Under the pieces are notes generated by a model. It worked only from the letters and a program-made list of their open reading frames with translations. It was not told the DNA's origin and did no database searches. Both the position numbers and the translations under genes were made by a program. A DNA stretch of 64,000 nucleotides from Pseudomonas sp. MWU16-30317 (GTDB taxonomy: Bacteria; Pseudomonadota; Gammaproteobacteria; Pseudomonadales; Pseudomonadaceae), in contig NZ_JAIWJA010000002.1 in NCBI RefSeq assembly GCF_020515695.1, forward strand, positions 496,001 through 560,000, read 5' to 3'. Below, piece after piece: positions 34,531 to 44,536 of the stretch (position 1 is the first letter of the stretch; each line of letters starts with the position of its first letter).

Positions 34531-35820
34531 TTATGGCAACTCGCGGCTGGCGTAAAACGCGCCAAGCACCTTGACCAGATGCGCCAGATCCTGGCTCCCG
34601 GCCAGTTCGCGGATCGAATGCATGGCGAAGGTCGGCAGGCCGATGTCCACGGTACGTACGCCCAGATGGCTGGCCGTGATCGGGCCGATGGTCGAACCAC
34701 AGCCCATGTCGCTGCGCACCACGAAGCTCTGCACCGGCACTTCTTCGGCCATGCACAGGTGGCGGAAAAAGCCCGCCGTCTCGCTGTTGGTGGCATAGCG
34801 CTGGTTGCTGTTGACCTTGATCACCGGTCCGGCATTGAGTTTCGGGCCGTGGTTGCCATCATGCTTGTCGGCGTAATTGGGGTGTATGCCGTGGGCGTTA
34901 TCGGCCGACACCAGCAACGAGCGCTGAATGGTGCGCACATAGTCGTCACCGTCGGGCAGCAGGCGACCCAGGGTTTGTTCGAGCATCGGGCCATCGGCGC
35001 CACAGGCCGAGGCGGAGCCGACTTCTTCGTGGTCGGTGCAGATCAGCACGCAGGTCTCTTCGCCTTCGGCATTGAGCAGCGCCTGCAGGCCGGCATAGCA
35101 CGACAGCAGGTTATCCAGGCGGGCGCCGGCGATGAACTCGCCGTGCAGGCCAACGACTGCCGCGGATTGCATGTCGTAGAAGCTCAGCTCGTAGTCCAGC
35201 ACCACATCGGCGTTGAGGCCGTGTTCGCGCGCCAATTGCTCGGTAAGGATGGCGCGGAAATCGACACGCTCGTCACCGGCCACCTGGGCGAGGATCGGCG
35301 GCAATTCGGTCTGCTTGTTGATCGCCCAGCCGTCATTGGCCTCGCGGTTGAGGTGGATGGCCAGGTTGGGAATGATCGCAATGGGTGTCTTGAAGTCGAT
35401 CAGCTGGCTTTCGACCTTGCCGTCGCGGCGGAAGGTCACTCGGCCGGCCAGCGACAGGTCGCGGTCGAACCAGGGCGTCAGCAAGGCGCCGCCGTAGACT
35501 TCGACGCCGAGCTGGAAAAAGCCCTGACGTTGCAGTTCGGGCTGCGGCTTGACCCGCAGGCAGGGGCTGTCGGTGTGCGCGCCGACCAGGCGGATGCCGC
35601 TGATCAGAGGCGAGTTGCGGCCCAGGCGGATGGCGATGATCGAGGAATCGTTGCGGGTCACGTAGTAGCGCCCGCCGGGCACGGTCTGCCAGCTGTCACG
35701 CTCGTCGAGGTGGTGATAGCCGGCGGCTTCGAGGCGTTGCACCAGGCTGGCGGTGGCATGGAAAGGTGTCGGCGAGGCCTTGAGGAATTCGATCAGGCCT
35801 TGGTTCAAAATGTCGTGCAT
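34531..35820 (-). CDS. apeB: M18-family aspartyl aminopeptidase
   Basis: A 429-residue zinc aminopeptidase of the M18 family, the usual length for Pseudomonas ApeB. Metal-site motifs: [28 protein letters not shown] and [10 protein letters not shown]. It removes N-terminal acidic residues from peptides in the cytoplasm. The ATG at 35820 is chosen; upstream codons fall in REP sequence. REP pairs flank it on both sides. Confidence 0.94.
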   Translation of the reverse strand: MHDILNQGLIEFLKASPTPFHATASLVQRLEAAGYHHLDERDSWQTVPGGRYYVTRNDSSIIAIRLGRNSPLISGIRLVGAHTDSPCLRVKPQPELQRQGFFQLGVEVYGGALLTPWFDRDLSLAGRVTFRRDGKVESQLIDFKTPIAIIPNLAIHLNREANDGWAINKQTELPPILAQVAGDERVDFRAILTEQLAREHGLNADVVLDYELSFYDMQSAAVVGLHGEFIAGARLDNLLSCYAGLQALLNAEGEETCVLICTDHEEVGSASACGADGPMLEQTLGRLLPDGDDYVRTIQRSLLVSADNAHGIHPNYADKHDGNHGPKLNAGPVIKVNSNQRYATNSETAGFFRHLCMAEEVPVQSFVVRSDMGCGSTIGPITASHLGVRTVDIGLPTFAMHSIRELAGSQDLAHLVKVLGAFYASRELP

Positions 35821-35883
35821 GGTTCGCTCCAGACAGCAATGGCGCGAGTTTAACGTATTGAGGCTGGAGTTGCTTTGTCTGTA

Positions 35884-35960
35884 CCGGCCTCTTCGCGAGC
35901 AAGCTCTGCTCCCACAGGTGTACGGCTCAGGTGGGAGCAAGGCTTGCCCGCGAAGAGGCC
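35884..35960. repeat. REP pair
   Basis: Inverted REP cores: CTTCGCGAGCAAGCTCTGCT and AGCAAGGCTTGCCCGCGAAG, between the apeB and rluA-like genes. Confidence 0.85.
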
Positions 35961-35981
35961 CTGCCGGCCGACGCAGAACCC

Positions 35982-36617
35982 CTAGAACGGCGCGGGGCAC
36001 TCGAAGCGCAAGCGCTCGCCGGTTACCGGATGAGTGAACCCCAGCATCGCCGCGTGCAGGCACAGGCGCGGGTAGGCTGTCAGCGCCTCGCCTTCGGCAT
36101 AAAGCCCATCGCCCAGCAGCGGATGGCCGATCGACAGCATATGCACCCGCAACTGGTGCGAGCGGCCGGTAATCGGTGTCAGTTCTACCCGGCTGTGAGT
36201 GCCCAAGCGCTCGATCACACGCCAGAACGTCAGCGCATGCTTACCGAATTCATGGTCCACCACGTGGCGGGGCTTGGTCGGCGGGTCGTAACGCAGCGGC
36301 AGGTCGATGCTGCCGCTGTCCAGCTCGGGTTGGCCCCAGCACAGCGCGGCGTAGGCTTTTTCGGTTTCGCGGTCATGAAACTGGCGCGACAGCTCGCGGT
36401 GGCTGTCCGGGTTGCGCGCCAGCAGGATGATGCCCGAGGTTTCCCAGTCCAGCCGATGCACGATCAGCGCTTCGGGGTAGCCGTTTTCCTGCAGGCGGGT
36501 GATCAGGCAGTCCTTGTTGTCGTCGGCCCGACCCGGCACCGACAGCAACAGGGTCGGCTTGTTGACCACCAGAAACGCCGGGTCCTCGTGGATGATGCGG
36601 ATGTTCGACAGCGGCAT
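35982..36617 (-). CDS. RluA-family pseudouridine synthase
   Basis: A 211-residue pseudouridine synthase. The catalytic Asp57 lies in [31 protein letters not shown] and [20 protein letters not shown] are the other family motifs. There is no S4 domain, as in RluA. Length fits RluA, which modifies 23S rRNA U746 and tRNA U32, but the exact target is an inference. It is in the same direction as minE. Confidence 0.92.
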   Translation of the reverse strand: MPLSNIRIIHEDPAFLVVNKPTLLLSVPGRADDNKDCLITRLQENGYPEALIVHRLDWETSGIILLARNPDSHRELSRQFHDRETEKAYAALCWGQPELDSGSIDLPLRYDPPTKPRHVVDHEFGKHALTFWRVIERLGTHSRVELTPITGRSHQLRVHMLSIGHPLLGDGLYAEGEALTAYPRLCLHAAMLGFTHPVTGERLRFECPAPF

Positions 36618-36718
36618 GCTTTTGATATCTCTACAGGGCGCTAAAACAGCAACGGCGACTCGCGAGTACTCGATCGGGATCGAGTCTCGGAGCCGCCGTG
36701 GCGCCTGGTCCGGGTCGC

Positions 36719-36973
36719 TTAGCGATCGGGCAGGGTGATGTTGAGTTCCAGGATCGAGCAGCTGCCTTGGCTTTCCAGGGCGACCTGCACTTGATCGTTT
36801 TCGATGTTCACGTATTTGCGGATCACTTCTACCAGTTCCTTTTGCAAGGCTGGCAGGTAGTCCGGCGTTGTCCGTTGGCCACGCTCGTGCGCCACGATGA
36901 TCTGCAGACGCTCTTTCGCTACCGACGCGGTATTACCCTTTTTGCGGTCCCGAAAGAAGTCAAAAATATTCAT
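36719..36973 (-). CDS. minE: Cell division topological specificity factor MinE
   Basis: An 84-residue MinE. The amphipathic N-terminus [13 protein letters not shown] binds the membrane; [16 protein letters not shown] is the MinD-binding helix; the C-terminal half forms the dimer. It stimulates MinD ATPase and drives pole-to-pole oscillation. It overlaps minD by 4 bp and is last in minC-minD-minE. Confidence 0.97.
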   Translation of the reverse strand: MNIFDFFRDRKKGNTASVAKERLQIIVAHERGQRTTPDYLPALQKELVEVIRKYVNIENDQVQVALESQGSCSILELNITLPDR

Positions 36974-37785
36974 TCACGACCTCCGAACAAGCGCTCGATC
37001 CAGCCCTTCTTTTTCACATCGAGGAATCGATGCTCGACTTCCTTGCCCAGCAGGCGATCCACGGCGTCGCTGTACGCCTGGCCTGCATCGCTTTGATCAT
37101 CGAGAATCACCGGCACACCCGAGTTGGACGCCTTGAGTACCGCTTGCGATTCAGGGATCACGCCGAGCAGGCGAATGGCCAGGATGTCCTTGACGTCTTC
37201 GACACCGAGCATTTCGCCTTTGCTGACGCGATCCGGATTGTAGCGGGTCAGCAGCAGGTGTTCCTTGATGGGATCCTCGCCTTTTTCGGCGCGGCGAGAC
37301 TTGCTGGCCAACAGACCCAGCATGCGGTCCGAGTCACGTACCGAGGACACTTCGGGGTTGGTCACGACGATGGCTTCGTCGGCGAAGTACATGGCCAGGC
37401 TCGCGCCTTTCTCGATACCGGCTGGCGAGTCGCAGATGACGAATTCGAAGTCGGCCTTGAGCTGATTCAGCACCTTCTCGACACCTTCGAGGGTCAGCGC
37501 GTCTTTGTCGCGCGTCTGGCTGGCGGCCAGGACATACAGGTTCTCGAGGCGTTTGTCTTTGATCAGGGCCTGGCTGAGGGTGGCTTCGTCATTGACCACG
37601 TTGACGAAGTCATACACCACACGGCGTTCGCAGCCCATGATCAGGTCGAGGTTACGCAGGCCGACGTCGAAGTCGACGATGACAGTCTTGTGGCCGCGCA
37701 GGGCCAGGCCAGTACCAATGGCGGCGCTGGAGGTGGTCTTACCCACACCACCTTTGCCGGATGTAACGACGAGAATCTTGGACAA
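36970..37785 (-). CDS. minD: Septum site-determining ATPase MinD
   Basis: A 271-residue ParA/MinD ATPase. The deviant Walker [10 protein letters not shown] (residues 10-18, Lys16) and the C-terminal membrane-binding helix [18 protein letters not shown] are clear. It recruits MinC to the membrane and is released by MinE. It follows minC after about 150 bp with no other gene. Confidence 0.98.
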   Translation of the reverse strand: MSKILVVTSGKGGVGKTTSSAAIGTGLALRGHKTVIVDFDVGLRNLDLIMGCERRVVYDFVNVVNDEATLSQALIKDKRLENLYVLAASQTRDKDALTLEGVEKVLNQLKADFEFVICDSPAGIEKGASLAMYFADEAIVVTNPEVSSVRDSDRMLGLLASKSRRAEKGEDPIKEHLLLTRYNPDRVSKGEMLGVEDVKDILAIRLLGVIPESQAVLKASNSGVPVILDDQSDAGQAYSDAVDRLLGKEVEHRFLDVKKKGWIERLFGGRE

Positions 37786-37933
37786 GGTGTATCACCCCTA
37801 GAGAAAAAGGATTGCTAGTCCCGAAAACATGACTTGAAAAAGCACTTGGGCAGCGGCGCTGGACGGCATATCCGATCAAACCAGGCTGATGCCACTGCGC
37901 TTTTGATTATGCGTAAAAAGGCCGCAGTATCCG

Positions 37934-38656
37934 TTAAAGACGGGTGATGTTCAACACATCTCCGGTCAAGCTGACTTGAACCGGCGAACCCCACAGCGGA
38001 TCGCGGCGCAGGTCCTCGGAGACCTTGTATTGCCCGGCGATCGACAGCAATTCGGCGCCAAGATGCTGGCAGAAAATCCGCGCCTTGGTATCGCCCTTGA
38101 TCCCCGCCAGCGCGCGGCCGCGCATTGGGCCGTAGACATGGATATTGCCATCGGCGAGAAGTTCCGCCCCTGAGCTCACCGAGGACACGACCACCAGGTC
38201 GCCGCCCTGGGCATAGATCTGCTGACCGCCACGTACCGGTGTGGTGATGACCTTGGTCGGCATGATCACCGGCTCGGGCGGTTTTTTCGGCGCCGGCGGT
38301 TCGTCCAGCGGCCGCTCGCGGGCGCCGGATGGCGGCAGCACGGGCAGGTCGATGGCGATAGCGGCGGCGATGTCCTCGATGCGGCTGGCGCGGATGGCCA
38401 GGGTACGCAGGCCATGTTGGCGGCACACGCGCATCAGCCCGGGAAGGTCGATGGCCCCTTCGCCGGGCGGCAATTTGTCGAGTGCCAGCACCAGCGGCGT
38501 GTTACTGAAAAAATTGGGTGCCTGGGCTACTTTGGCCGCCAACTGGCGATCCAGTCCTTCGAGATTGTTCTGCGCCAACTCGAGCACCGTGATTGCCAGC
38601 ATGCTGCCTTTCAACTGGAACACGGGTGTCGAGTCTTGGAATTCTGTTTGGCTCAT
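37934..38656 (-). CDS. minC: Septum formation inhibitor MinC
   Basis: A 240-residue MinC. The N-terminal FtsZ-antagonist domain (residues 1-105) joins by a Pro-rich linker ([13 protein letters not shown]) to the C-terminal beta-helix ([37 protein letters not shown]). The ATG at 38656 is chosen because the preceding codons look untranslated. Divergent from the acyltransferase gene with 123 bp between them. Confidence 0.96.
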   Translation of the reverse strand: MSQTEFQDSTPVFQLKGSMLAITVLELAQNNLEGLDRQLAAKVAQAPNFFSNTPLVLALDKLPPGEGAIDLPGLMRVCRQHGLRTLAIRASRIEDIAAAIAIDLPVLPPSGARERPLDEPPAPKKPPEPVIMPTKVITTPVRGGQQIYAQGGDLVVVSSVSSGAELLADGNIHVYGPMRGRALAGIKGDTKARIFCQHLGAELLSIAGQYKVSEDLRRDPLWGSPVQVSLTGDVLNITRL

Positions 38657-38779
38657 GGTCGGCAAGTCGCGCCTTGTTACGAAAAAAGTGCCGAGACTTA
38701 TAGCGAGAACGCCTTCATGCCGCAACCCGTGATGAACCGATGTAGAATGCGCGGCCCGCTCCCAGCTCCGGAATTGTTA

Positions 38780-39715
38780 ATGGATCGCCCGCGTTTTCAG
38801 CGTTATTTTCTTCACCCGCGTTTTTGGCCGCTATGGCTGGGGCTTGGCCTGTTGTGGCTGGTGGTGCAGCTGCCGTACCGCACGTTGCTGCGCCTGGGCC
38901 GTTGCCTGGGGCGGATCATGCTGCTGGTGTCGGCCGAGCGGCGCAATGTGGCGGCGCGCAATCTGGAACTGTGCTTCCCGGAAATACCGTTGGTCGAAAG
39001 GCAACGGATGTTGAAAGAAAATCTGCAATCGACCGGCATCGCTTTCTTCGAAATGGCCATGGCCTGGTGGTGGCCAAAGGCCCGTCTGGCGCGCCTCGCC
39101 CACATTGAGGGGCTCGAACATCTGCGCGATGCCCAGGCGGACGGGCAGGGGGCGATTCTCATGGCCTGCCACTTCACCACCCTGGAGATCGGCGCGGCGC
39201 TGCTGGGCCAGCGCCACACCATCGATGGCATGTACCGCGAGCACAAGAATCCGCTGTTCGATTACATCCAGCGCCGTGGGCGCGAGCGCCACAACCTCGA
39301 TGCCCTGGCGGTGGAGCGTGAGGATGTGCGGGGGATGATCAAGCTGCTGCGCAAGGGCCGAGCGATCTGGTACGCGCCGGATCAAGACTACGGCGCCAAG
39401 CAGAGCGTGTTTGCGCCGCTGTTCGGCATCGAGGCCGCGACGGTCACGGCCACCAGCAATTTTGCACGCTTGGGCAAGGCGCGGGTCATCCCCTTCACGC
39501 AACAGCGTCTGCGCGATGGCAGTGGCTACCGCCTGGTGATTCATCCGCCAATGGAGGGTATTCCGGGGGAAAGCGAACTGGCGGATTGTGTGCGGATCAA
39601 CCAGTGGGTGGAAGAAGTGATACGCGAGTGCCCTCAGCAGTACCTGTGGGCTCATCGACGCTTCAAGTCGCGTCCGCCCGGGTCCGAGAAGCTGTACGAC
39701 AAGCGCAAGCGCTGA
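38780..39715 (+). CDS. Lipid A lauroyl/acyl-transferase (LpxL/HtrB family)
   Basis: A 311-residue inner-membrane acyltransferase. The N-terminal helix (PRFWPLWLGLGLLWLVVQLP) anchors it. The catalytic pair is HFTTLE (H-x4-E) near residue 133. RREHK-like MYREHKNPLFDYIQRRGRER and YAPDQDYG are family motifs. It adds a secondary acyl chain to lipid A. Symbol left open between lpxL-type paralogues. Confidence 0.92.
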   Translation: MDRPRFQRYFLHPRFWPLWLGLGLLWLVVQLPYRTLLRLGRCLGRIMLLVSAERRNVAARNLELCFPEIPLVERQRMLKENLQSTGIAFFEMAMAWWWPKARLARLAHIEGLEHLRDAQADGQGAILMACHFTTLEIGAALLGQRHTIDGMYREHKNPLFDYIQRRGRERHNLDALAVEREDVRGMIKLLRKGRAIWYAPDQDYGAKQSVFAPLFGIEAATVTATSNFARLGKARVIPFTQQRLRDGSGYRLVIHPPMEGIPGESELADCVRINQWVEEVIRECPQQYLWAHRRFKSRPPGSEKLYDKRKR

Positions 39716-39717
39716 AT

Positions 39718-39804
39718 AGGCCTTCGCGGGCAAGCCTTGCTCCCACGGGGGTATAACTCAAGATCGGCGGACATTGTGGGCAACGATTGATCGCGAAGTG
39801 GCCA
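39718..39804. repeat. REP element with a degenerate partner
   Basis: CCTTCGCGGGCAAGCCTTGC at 39720-39739, and a weak inverted copy near 39773-39804 (GTGGGCAACGATTGATCGCG). Confidence 0.6.
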
Positions 39805-39817
39805 TCAGCGCCGACGC

Positions 39818-39857
39818 AAAAAAAGGCCGGGCCTGTTCACACAGGTCCGGCCTTTTT
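39818..39857. terminator. Bidirectional intrinsic terminator
   Basis: A 12-bp GC-rich stem (AGGCCGGGCCTGT / ACAGGTCCGGCCT) is flanked by A-run and T-run on the two sides. It serves both the acyltransferase gene and the convergent mlaA gene. Confidence 0.9.
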
Positions 39858-39873
39858 AGTTGCAGCCGTTTGA

Positions 39874-40650
39874 TCAGTCGGCGATCTGCAACTTGCGCGA
39901 CTCGGTGTAGATGTAACGCACTTTTTCGTATTCGAACGGGGTATTCAGCGAACCGTACCGGAAGTTGGTCTGGTAGCGGCGGTCAACCGTGCGCAATACA
40001 TAGAGCTCCGGGTGGTCACTGCTGACCTGCGAGACATTGAGGAAGTTGATCTGCGATTCAGCCGCGAAGTCGAAGATCAAGCCGGTGGTGTCACGCACGT
40101 TCGAGGGGCCGAACGCTGGCAGCACCAGGTAAGGACCGGCCGGTACGCCGTAGTAGCCCAGGGTCTGCCCGAAGTCTTCCGGCTGGCGTTTGAGGCCCAC
40201 GGCGGTCGCTGGGTCCCACAGGCCGAAGATGCCTACGGTGGTGTTCAGCAGCACGCGGCCAGTGGTGTCCAGCGAGCGGCCACCCTTGAACTGCAACAGG
40301 CTGTTGAGCAGGTTGCCAACGTCGCCGACGTTGTTGAAGAAGTTGCTCACACCGGTGCGCAAGAACCGTGGCGTGATGTAGGTATAGCCATTGACCGCCG
40401 GCAGCAGTACCCACTCGTCGAGCTTGTAGTTGAAGTGGTACAGGCGACGGTTCATCGATTCCAGCGGGTCATACACGTTCAGTGCGGTCATGGTCGAACG
40501 CTCGAACTCGCGTTGGTCCAGACCGGGGTTGAACTTGAGCGCCTTGTTCGGTTCGGTAAAGCCGTCTGCATCGGTCGTGCGCGGTGCGTCGTCAGCGTGT
40601 GCCAGGCCTGCGCAAAGCAGCGTCGCGGCGAAGAGGAATTTTCTAGCCAC
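39874..40650 (-). CDS. mlaA: MlaA family protein (outer-membrane phospholipid retrograde transport)
   Basis: A 258-residue MlaA/VacJ protein. Family core: NVYDPLESMNRRLYHFNYKL, then FFNNVGDVGNLLNSLLQFKG and TTVGIFGLWDPATAVGL. MlaA removes phospholipids from the outer leaflet. The N-terminal signal is TLLCAGLAHA-DD: Cys13 is preceded by Leu-Leu, so no proper lipobox is present and cleavage by signal peptidase I seems likely. It overlaps the upstream hydrolase gene by 8 bp. The rest of Mla is not nearby. Confidence 0.9.
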   Translation of the reverse strand: MARKFLFAATLLCAGLAHADDAPRTTDADGFTEPNKALKFNPGLDQREFERSTMTALNVYDPLESMNRRLYHFNYKLDEWVLLPAVNGYTYITPRFLRTGVSNFFNNVGDVGNLLNSLLQFKGGRSLDTTGRVLLNTTVGIFGLWDPATAVGLKRQPEDFGQTLGYYGVPAGPYLVLPAFGPSNVRDTTGLIFDFAAESQINFLNVSQVSSDHPELYVLRTVDRRYQTNFRYGSLNTPFEYEKVRYIYTESRKLQIAD

Positions 40651-41941
40651 GGAAGAACTCCAGAATAGCGTCGCTGTTGACGCGGTAGTTGATGTTGCCG
40701 CAATGGCCGCCGTACGGGAAAACCGTCAGGCGATCGCCAAAGGTAGTGCGCAGGAAGCCGAGGTCGCCAGGGCCGAGGATCACGTCGTCGGCATTGTGGA
40801 AAACGGCGAGTTTGTTGTTGTCGTGCAGGTAGTCCTTGAGGGCGTACAGGCTGACCTGGTTGACCAGTTGCAACACGCTGCCGCCGTCGGTGCGGGCACG
40901 CCACATGGGGATGACCTGATCGGTCAGGTAGCAGTTGAAGTCGCACTGCAAGGCTTTACGCATGTAGGGCGTCAGGCTGGTGCCTTCGGTGATCTTGGTC
41001 TTGGGCGGGGTAATCAGGCCGCGACGGTTGATCAGGTCGGAGGTAAAGGCGATATCGGCCGCCGAGAAGCGGAACGACGTGCCGATCAACATCGCCAGTT
41101 GCTCGTTGGAGAGGTGCTCCTTGGAGTTCTGGAAGTCGTAGATCAACGCATCGTTGAGGTCGATGTAGCCTTTGTCCTGGAAGTAACGGGTCAGTTTGGC
41201 CAGCATCAGTTCATAGAACGTGGTGCTGTTGTTGATGCCTTTGACCTGCGTCTGTACCAGCTTGTCGAGGTTGGAGATCGACGTGTACAGGTTGACCGGC
41301 GGATTGAGCAGCAGGACTTTCTTGAAGTTGAAGCTGCGGCGAGTCTCGTCGAGCTTGCTGACGAAGGCCGCATCCAGTGCGCCCAGGCTGTAGCCAGTGA
41401 GGTAGTAATCGGTCACGGCCAGCTTGGGGTGCTGGGCACGCACGGCCTGCATGACACGGTACAGGTCTTCGGCGTCTTCGCTGGTGACGCCGGGGGTGGC
41501 GAACCGCGAGGCGGCGCTCATGAAGTCATAGCTGGTGGGCGACGACAGTTGCACCACGTTGTAGCCGGCCTGGTAGAACAGCTTCTTGAGAAACTCGTTG
41601 AGGCTGCTGGTATACGGGGCACCGGTACCGGCGATCAGGAAGATCAACGGTGCAGGGTGGTCCTGCTTGGCCAGGCGGTAGCGCAGTTTTTTCACGGCCC
41701 AGAAGTTGTCGGGCAGGATCTGCTCGCGCTCAGGGCGCAGGTTGAGGGTGTAATCGTCCTGATCGATGTCGCTGTCGGCCGGCAGCTTGGGGCGCAGGTC
41801 AGGCGGCGTCGAGGCGATCGTTGCCTCGAACGGGTTGTGCAGCGGATAGCCATAGGTGGCAGGATCGACATCCTTCGCCAACGCAGACGCACTCATTATG
41901 AGACCGCCCAGCAAGGCAGCGAAGCGCAATGATCGGAGCAT
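40643..41941 (-). CDS. Secreted alpha/beta-hydrolase-fold protein, operon partner of mlaA
   Basis: A 432-residue protein with a signal peptide (ending SALA-KDV). LIFLIAGTGAPY resembles an oxyanion region, YYLTGYSLGALDAAFV is a G-x-S-x-G nucleophile elbow near residue 190, and the end HNADDVILGPGDLG / FPYGGHCGNINYR supplies Asp and His. Homologues are sometimes mislabelled as protein kinases. The 8-bp overlap with mlaA suggests a role in outer-membrane lipid turnover, possibly as a lipase; this is inference. Confidence 0.75.
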   Translation of the reverse strand: MLRSLRFAALLGGLIMSASALAKDVDPATYGYPLHNPFEATIASTPPDLRPKLPADSDIDQDDYTLNLRPEREQILPDNFWAVKKLRYRLAKQDHPAPLIFLIAGTGAPYTSSLNEFLKKLFYQAGYNVVQLSSPTSYDFMSAASRFATPGVTSEDAEDLYRVMQAVRAQHPKLAVTDYYLTGYSLGALDAAFVSKLDETRRSFNFKKVLLLNPPVNLYTSISNLDKLVQTQVKGINNSTTFYELMLAKLTRYFQDKGYIDLNDALIYDFQNSKEHLSNEQLAMLIGTSFRFSAADIAFTSDLINRRGLITPPKTKITEGTSLTPYMRKALQCDFNCYLTDQVIPMWRARTDGGSVLQLVNQVSLYALKDYLHDNNKLAVFHNADDVILGPGDLGFLRTTFGDRLTVFPYGGHCGNINYRVNSDAILEFFRG

Positions 41942-42182
41942 GAATTAATTCCCTGGAACGGCAGATGCTGATTTTGATGTACGCAGGCTCAGACCATCTG
42001 GCTAATGGCAAGTTGCCAAGCGTTGCAATATTTAGTGCAAGAAAAGGGGGGACGCGGGTACGACCCCCGCGCGCACGATACACCGAATAGGCAGGGCGCT
42101 GACAGCGTTCCAGCTGCTTTTGCTTGCAAGGCTGCTCAAGGTGATTATGCTGTGCGACGATTTTCTCAGCCTGGAGTAGTGC

Positions 42183-42539
42183 ATGTCCCGTCGGATGCCC
42201 CTGTGGATTGGCCTGGCCCTGTTGTTGCTGTGGGTTCTGCTCAGCTATGGCGTGCGCTATGGGCTGATGGAGAGCACCCAGTGGGTGGCGGCCTGTGTCG
42301 ACGATCCCGATCGTTGGCAGTGCCAGGCGCGCTCGCACCTTGGCCTGATCATCTATCTGGGCGCGATCGGCTGGTCTGCCCTTGGGTTCGCCGTGCTCGG
42401 CTTCGTGCTGCCTGGGCGGGTGGGCAAGTGGCTGGCGGGACTCGGCCTGGTGGTCGGCGCGCCAGGGCTGGTGCTGTATAGCGCCAGCCTGTCGGTATTC
42501 GCGGTGGTCATTGCGGGATTACGTTTGGTTCGGCGCTGA
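42183..42539 (+). CDS. Small membrane protein, unknown
   Basis: A 118-residue protein with three hydrophobic segments (residues about 7-25, 52-75 and 82-112). A Cys pair lies in the first loop (VAACVDDPDRWQCQAR). I do not recognise the family. Start ATG at 42183. A REP pair follows. Confidence 0.65.
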   Translation: MSRRMPLWIGLALLLLWVLLSYGVRYGLMESTQWVAACVDDPDRWQCQARSHLGLIIYLGAIGWSALGFAVLGFVLPGRVGKWLAGLGLVVGAPGLVLYSASLSVFAVVIAGLRLVRR

Positions 42540-42557
42540 TTTTTTCGCCATCGATGA

Positions 42558-42631
42558 TGGCCCCTTCGCGGGCAAGCCTTGCTCCCACAGGCGTGCATCT
42601 GTAGGAGCAAGGCTTGCCCGCGAAGGGGCCC
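42558..42631. repeat. REP pair
   Basis: Nearly perfect inverted cores, CCTTCGCGGGCAAGCCTTGC and AGCAAGGCTTGCCCGCGAAG, between convergent genes. Confidence 0.88.
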
Positions 42632-42649
42632 TATCTGATTCAGCGCGTT

Positions 42650-44221
42650 CTAGCGACTGACCTTCACACACCGCCACAAGCCCAGCGCCAGCAGTGCGCT
42701 GACCAGGGCAAAGCCCCACGCCTGAGGGTTCTGCAGGCCTTCACGGGCCAGTTGCGGAATGATCCCGGCAGCGATGATCAGCGTCAACAGCAGGGTTTCG
42801 TTGCGTCGGACCCGCACCGGTCGCCATAGATAGACCAGCGCCGGTATCACCAGCGCCGCCGTGGGGAAACTGCGATAGCGGGGCTCGAACACCATGGTCA
42901 GCATCATCACCGCACCGGCGAAACCGGCGGCCATGGCCCAGGCGCCAGCGCGGGCTTGCAGCCAGGCCAGCAGGCGGGCGCGAGCCCCGGTGGGGCAAGC
43001 CACCGCCAGGGCGCCATGCACCAGCACGATGAGGTTCAGCGTCACCATCACCGCCGCCCATGCCCATTCCCCGGCAAACCGCGCCGTCACCCGCATCAGT
43101 TCACCCCAGATACCCAGGCTGGCGACGCCAACGCCCACCAGCAGTGGTAGCAGCGCCGGTTTGAGCCCCGATAGACCGCCCTGGCTGGCGGCTTGTGGAC
43201 GCCCCGCGATGACCAGCACCAGCAAACCCAGCAACGCGCCGACGCCCAGCCATTGCGGCCAGAACGGCAGATTGCTCACCGGGCCTTCGAGCACGCCCTT
43301 GTTCTGCCGGTCGGCATCGAACAGCCCCCAATAGCCGCCCACCGCACCTTCGCTGGCGCGCTTCCAGGGCTGATCGAAGGCTTCGATCAGGTTGTAGTGC
43401 CAGCCGCGCTGCTCGGCCATGGCGACGAAACTGCGAATGAAGCGGGCCTCGTTGACCCGGCTCGGCAGCGCGGTCTGGCGCTGACGGCCTTCACTGGGCC
43501 AGCCGGTCTCGCCGATGACGATATCGCGCGGTGCAAAGCGCTTGGCGAAGTCGTCATGAACGTTGGCGACGTGGGCCAGGGCGTCATCGATACCGCTGGG
43601 CTTGTCTTCCCAGTACGGCAGCAAGTGGATCGTCAGGAAGTCCACTGCCTTGCCGACCTCCGGGTATTGATCCCAGAACTCCCAGACATCGGCGTAGGTG
43701 ACCGGCTGCTTGACCTCGGCCTTGACCTGCCGAATCAACGCCACCAACTGCGCGCCAGTGACTTCCTTGCGCAGCAGCGCCTCGTTGCCGACGATCACTG
43801 AGGTGACGACGTCAGGGTTGGCATTGGCCGAAGCGATGAGCGCTTTGATCTCCAGCTGGGTATCGACCGGATTGCGGTTGACCCAGGCGCCCATCATTAC
43901 CTTGAGGCCGTGCTTGCGCGCCAGATCGGGGATGGCTTCGAGCCCGGTCATGGAATAGGTGCGTATGCACTGAAAACGCGTGGCCAGCAGGGCCAGGTCG
44001 GCATCCATGCGCGCCGGGCGTACCTTGAGCGGCTGGTCGAACGGCGATTGATCCTTGTCGAACGGCGTATAGGACGCGCATTGCAGCTTGTGGCTGGGGC
44101 TGGCGGCATCGGCCAGGGTGACCGGCTTGCCCAAGCTATACCAAAAGGCACAGAGGGCCGCGAAGGCGATAAGGCAGGCAAGCAGATAGGGCAGCAGGGC
44201 AGAGCGAGCAGTGGGGGACAT
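42650..44221 (-). CDS. GH17-type membrane beta-glucan hydrolase/transferase
   Basis: A 523-residue membrane protein. One N-terminal helix (residues 8-30) precedes a GH17 barrel. The acid/base is Glu147 (IVGNEALL) and the nucleophile Glu238 (IGETGWPSEGRQ). The last about 170 residues form six or so membrane helices. In Pseudomonas, GH17 proteins of this kind edit beta-1,3-glucan or cyclic glucans near the periplasm. The start is uncertain; in-frame ATGs exist at 44287 and 44254. Confidence 0.85.
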   Translation of the reverse strand: MSPTARSALLPYLLACLIAFAALCAFWYSLGKPVTLADAASPSHKLQCASYTPFDKDQSPFDQPLKVRPARMDADLALLATRFQCIRTYSMTGLEAIPDLARKHGLKVMMGAWVNRNPVDTQLEIKALIASANANPDVVTSVIVGNEALLRKEVTGAQLVALIRQVKAEVKQPVTYADVWEFWDQYPEVGKAVDFLTIHLLPYWEDKPSGIDDALAHVANVHDDFAKRFAPRDIVIGETGWPSEGRQRQTALPSRVNEARFIRSFVAMAEQRGWHYNLIEAFDQPWKRASEGAVGGYWGLFDADRQNKGVLEGPVSNLPFWPQWLGVGALLGLLVLVIAGRPQAASQGGLSGLKPALLPLLVGVGVASLGIWGELMRVTARFAGEWAWAAVMVTLNLIVLVHGALAVACPTGARARLLAWLQARAGAWAMAAGFAGAVMMLTMVFEPRYRSFPTAALVIPALVYLWRPVRVRRNETLLLTLIIAAGIIPQLAREGLQNPQAWGFALVSALLALGLWRCVKVSR

Positions 44222-44536
44222 GATGGCGCCAGGCAGAAACACTGGGCGCATGTTACCCGTATTTGCGGCTGCCTTGAGCGTTGCCATGCAAGGTTCGGGC
44301 GATTTTTTGTTTCTTCTTCCCTAATGGCCCGGTGATGTCGTTTTCCACCCCGTCAAGGTCGCTGGCAGAGCAGGATGGTTGTGTCCCGAAGCCGATGATC
44401 AGTGCGTCGGGCGGGCTCATCAAGATAGCGCCGATGTGCCGAGGGCCGGCGATGGGCGTAATGGAGGCGCCTTGCACCAACACACAACATTCTCAGCGCT
44501 CGATACTGTCGAGCCCAGCCTTTTCGGGGAAGCAAC

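Noticed and set aside
98..42631. CRISPR array
   Set aside because: The repeated units are inverted pairs scattered between genes, without regular direct repeats or spacers and without cas genes.
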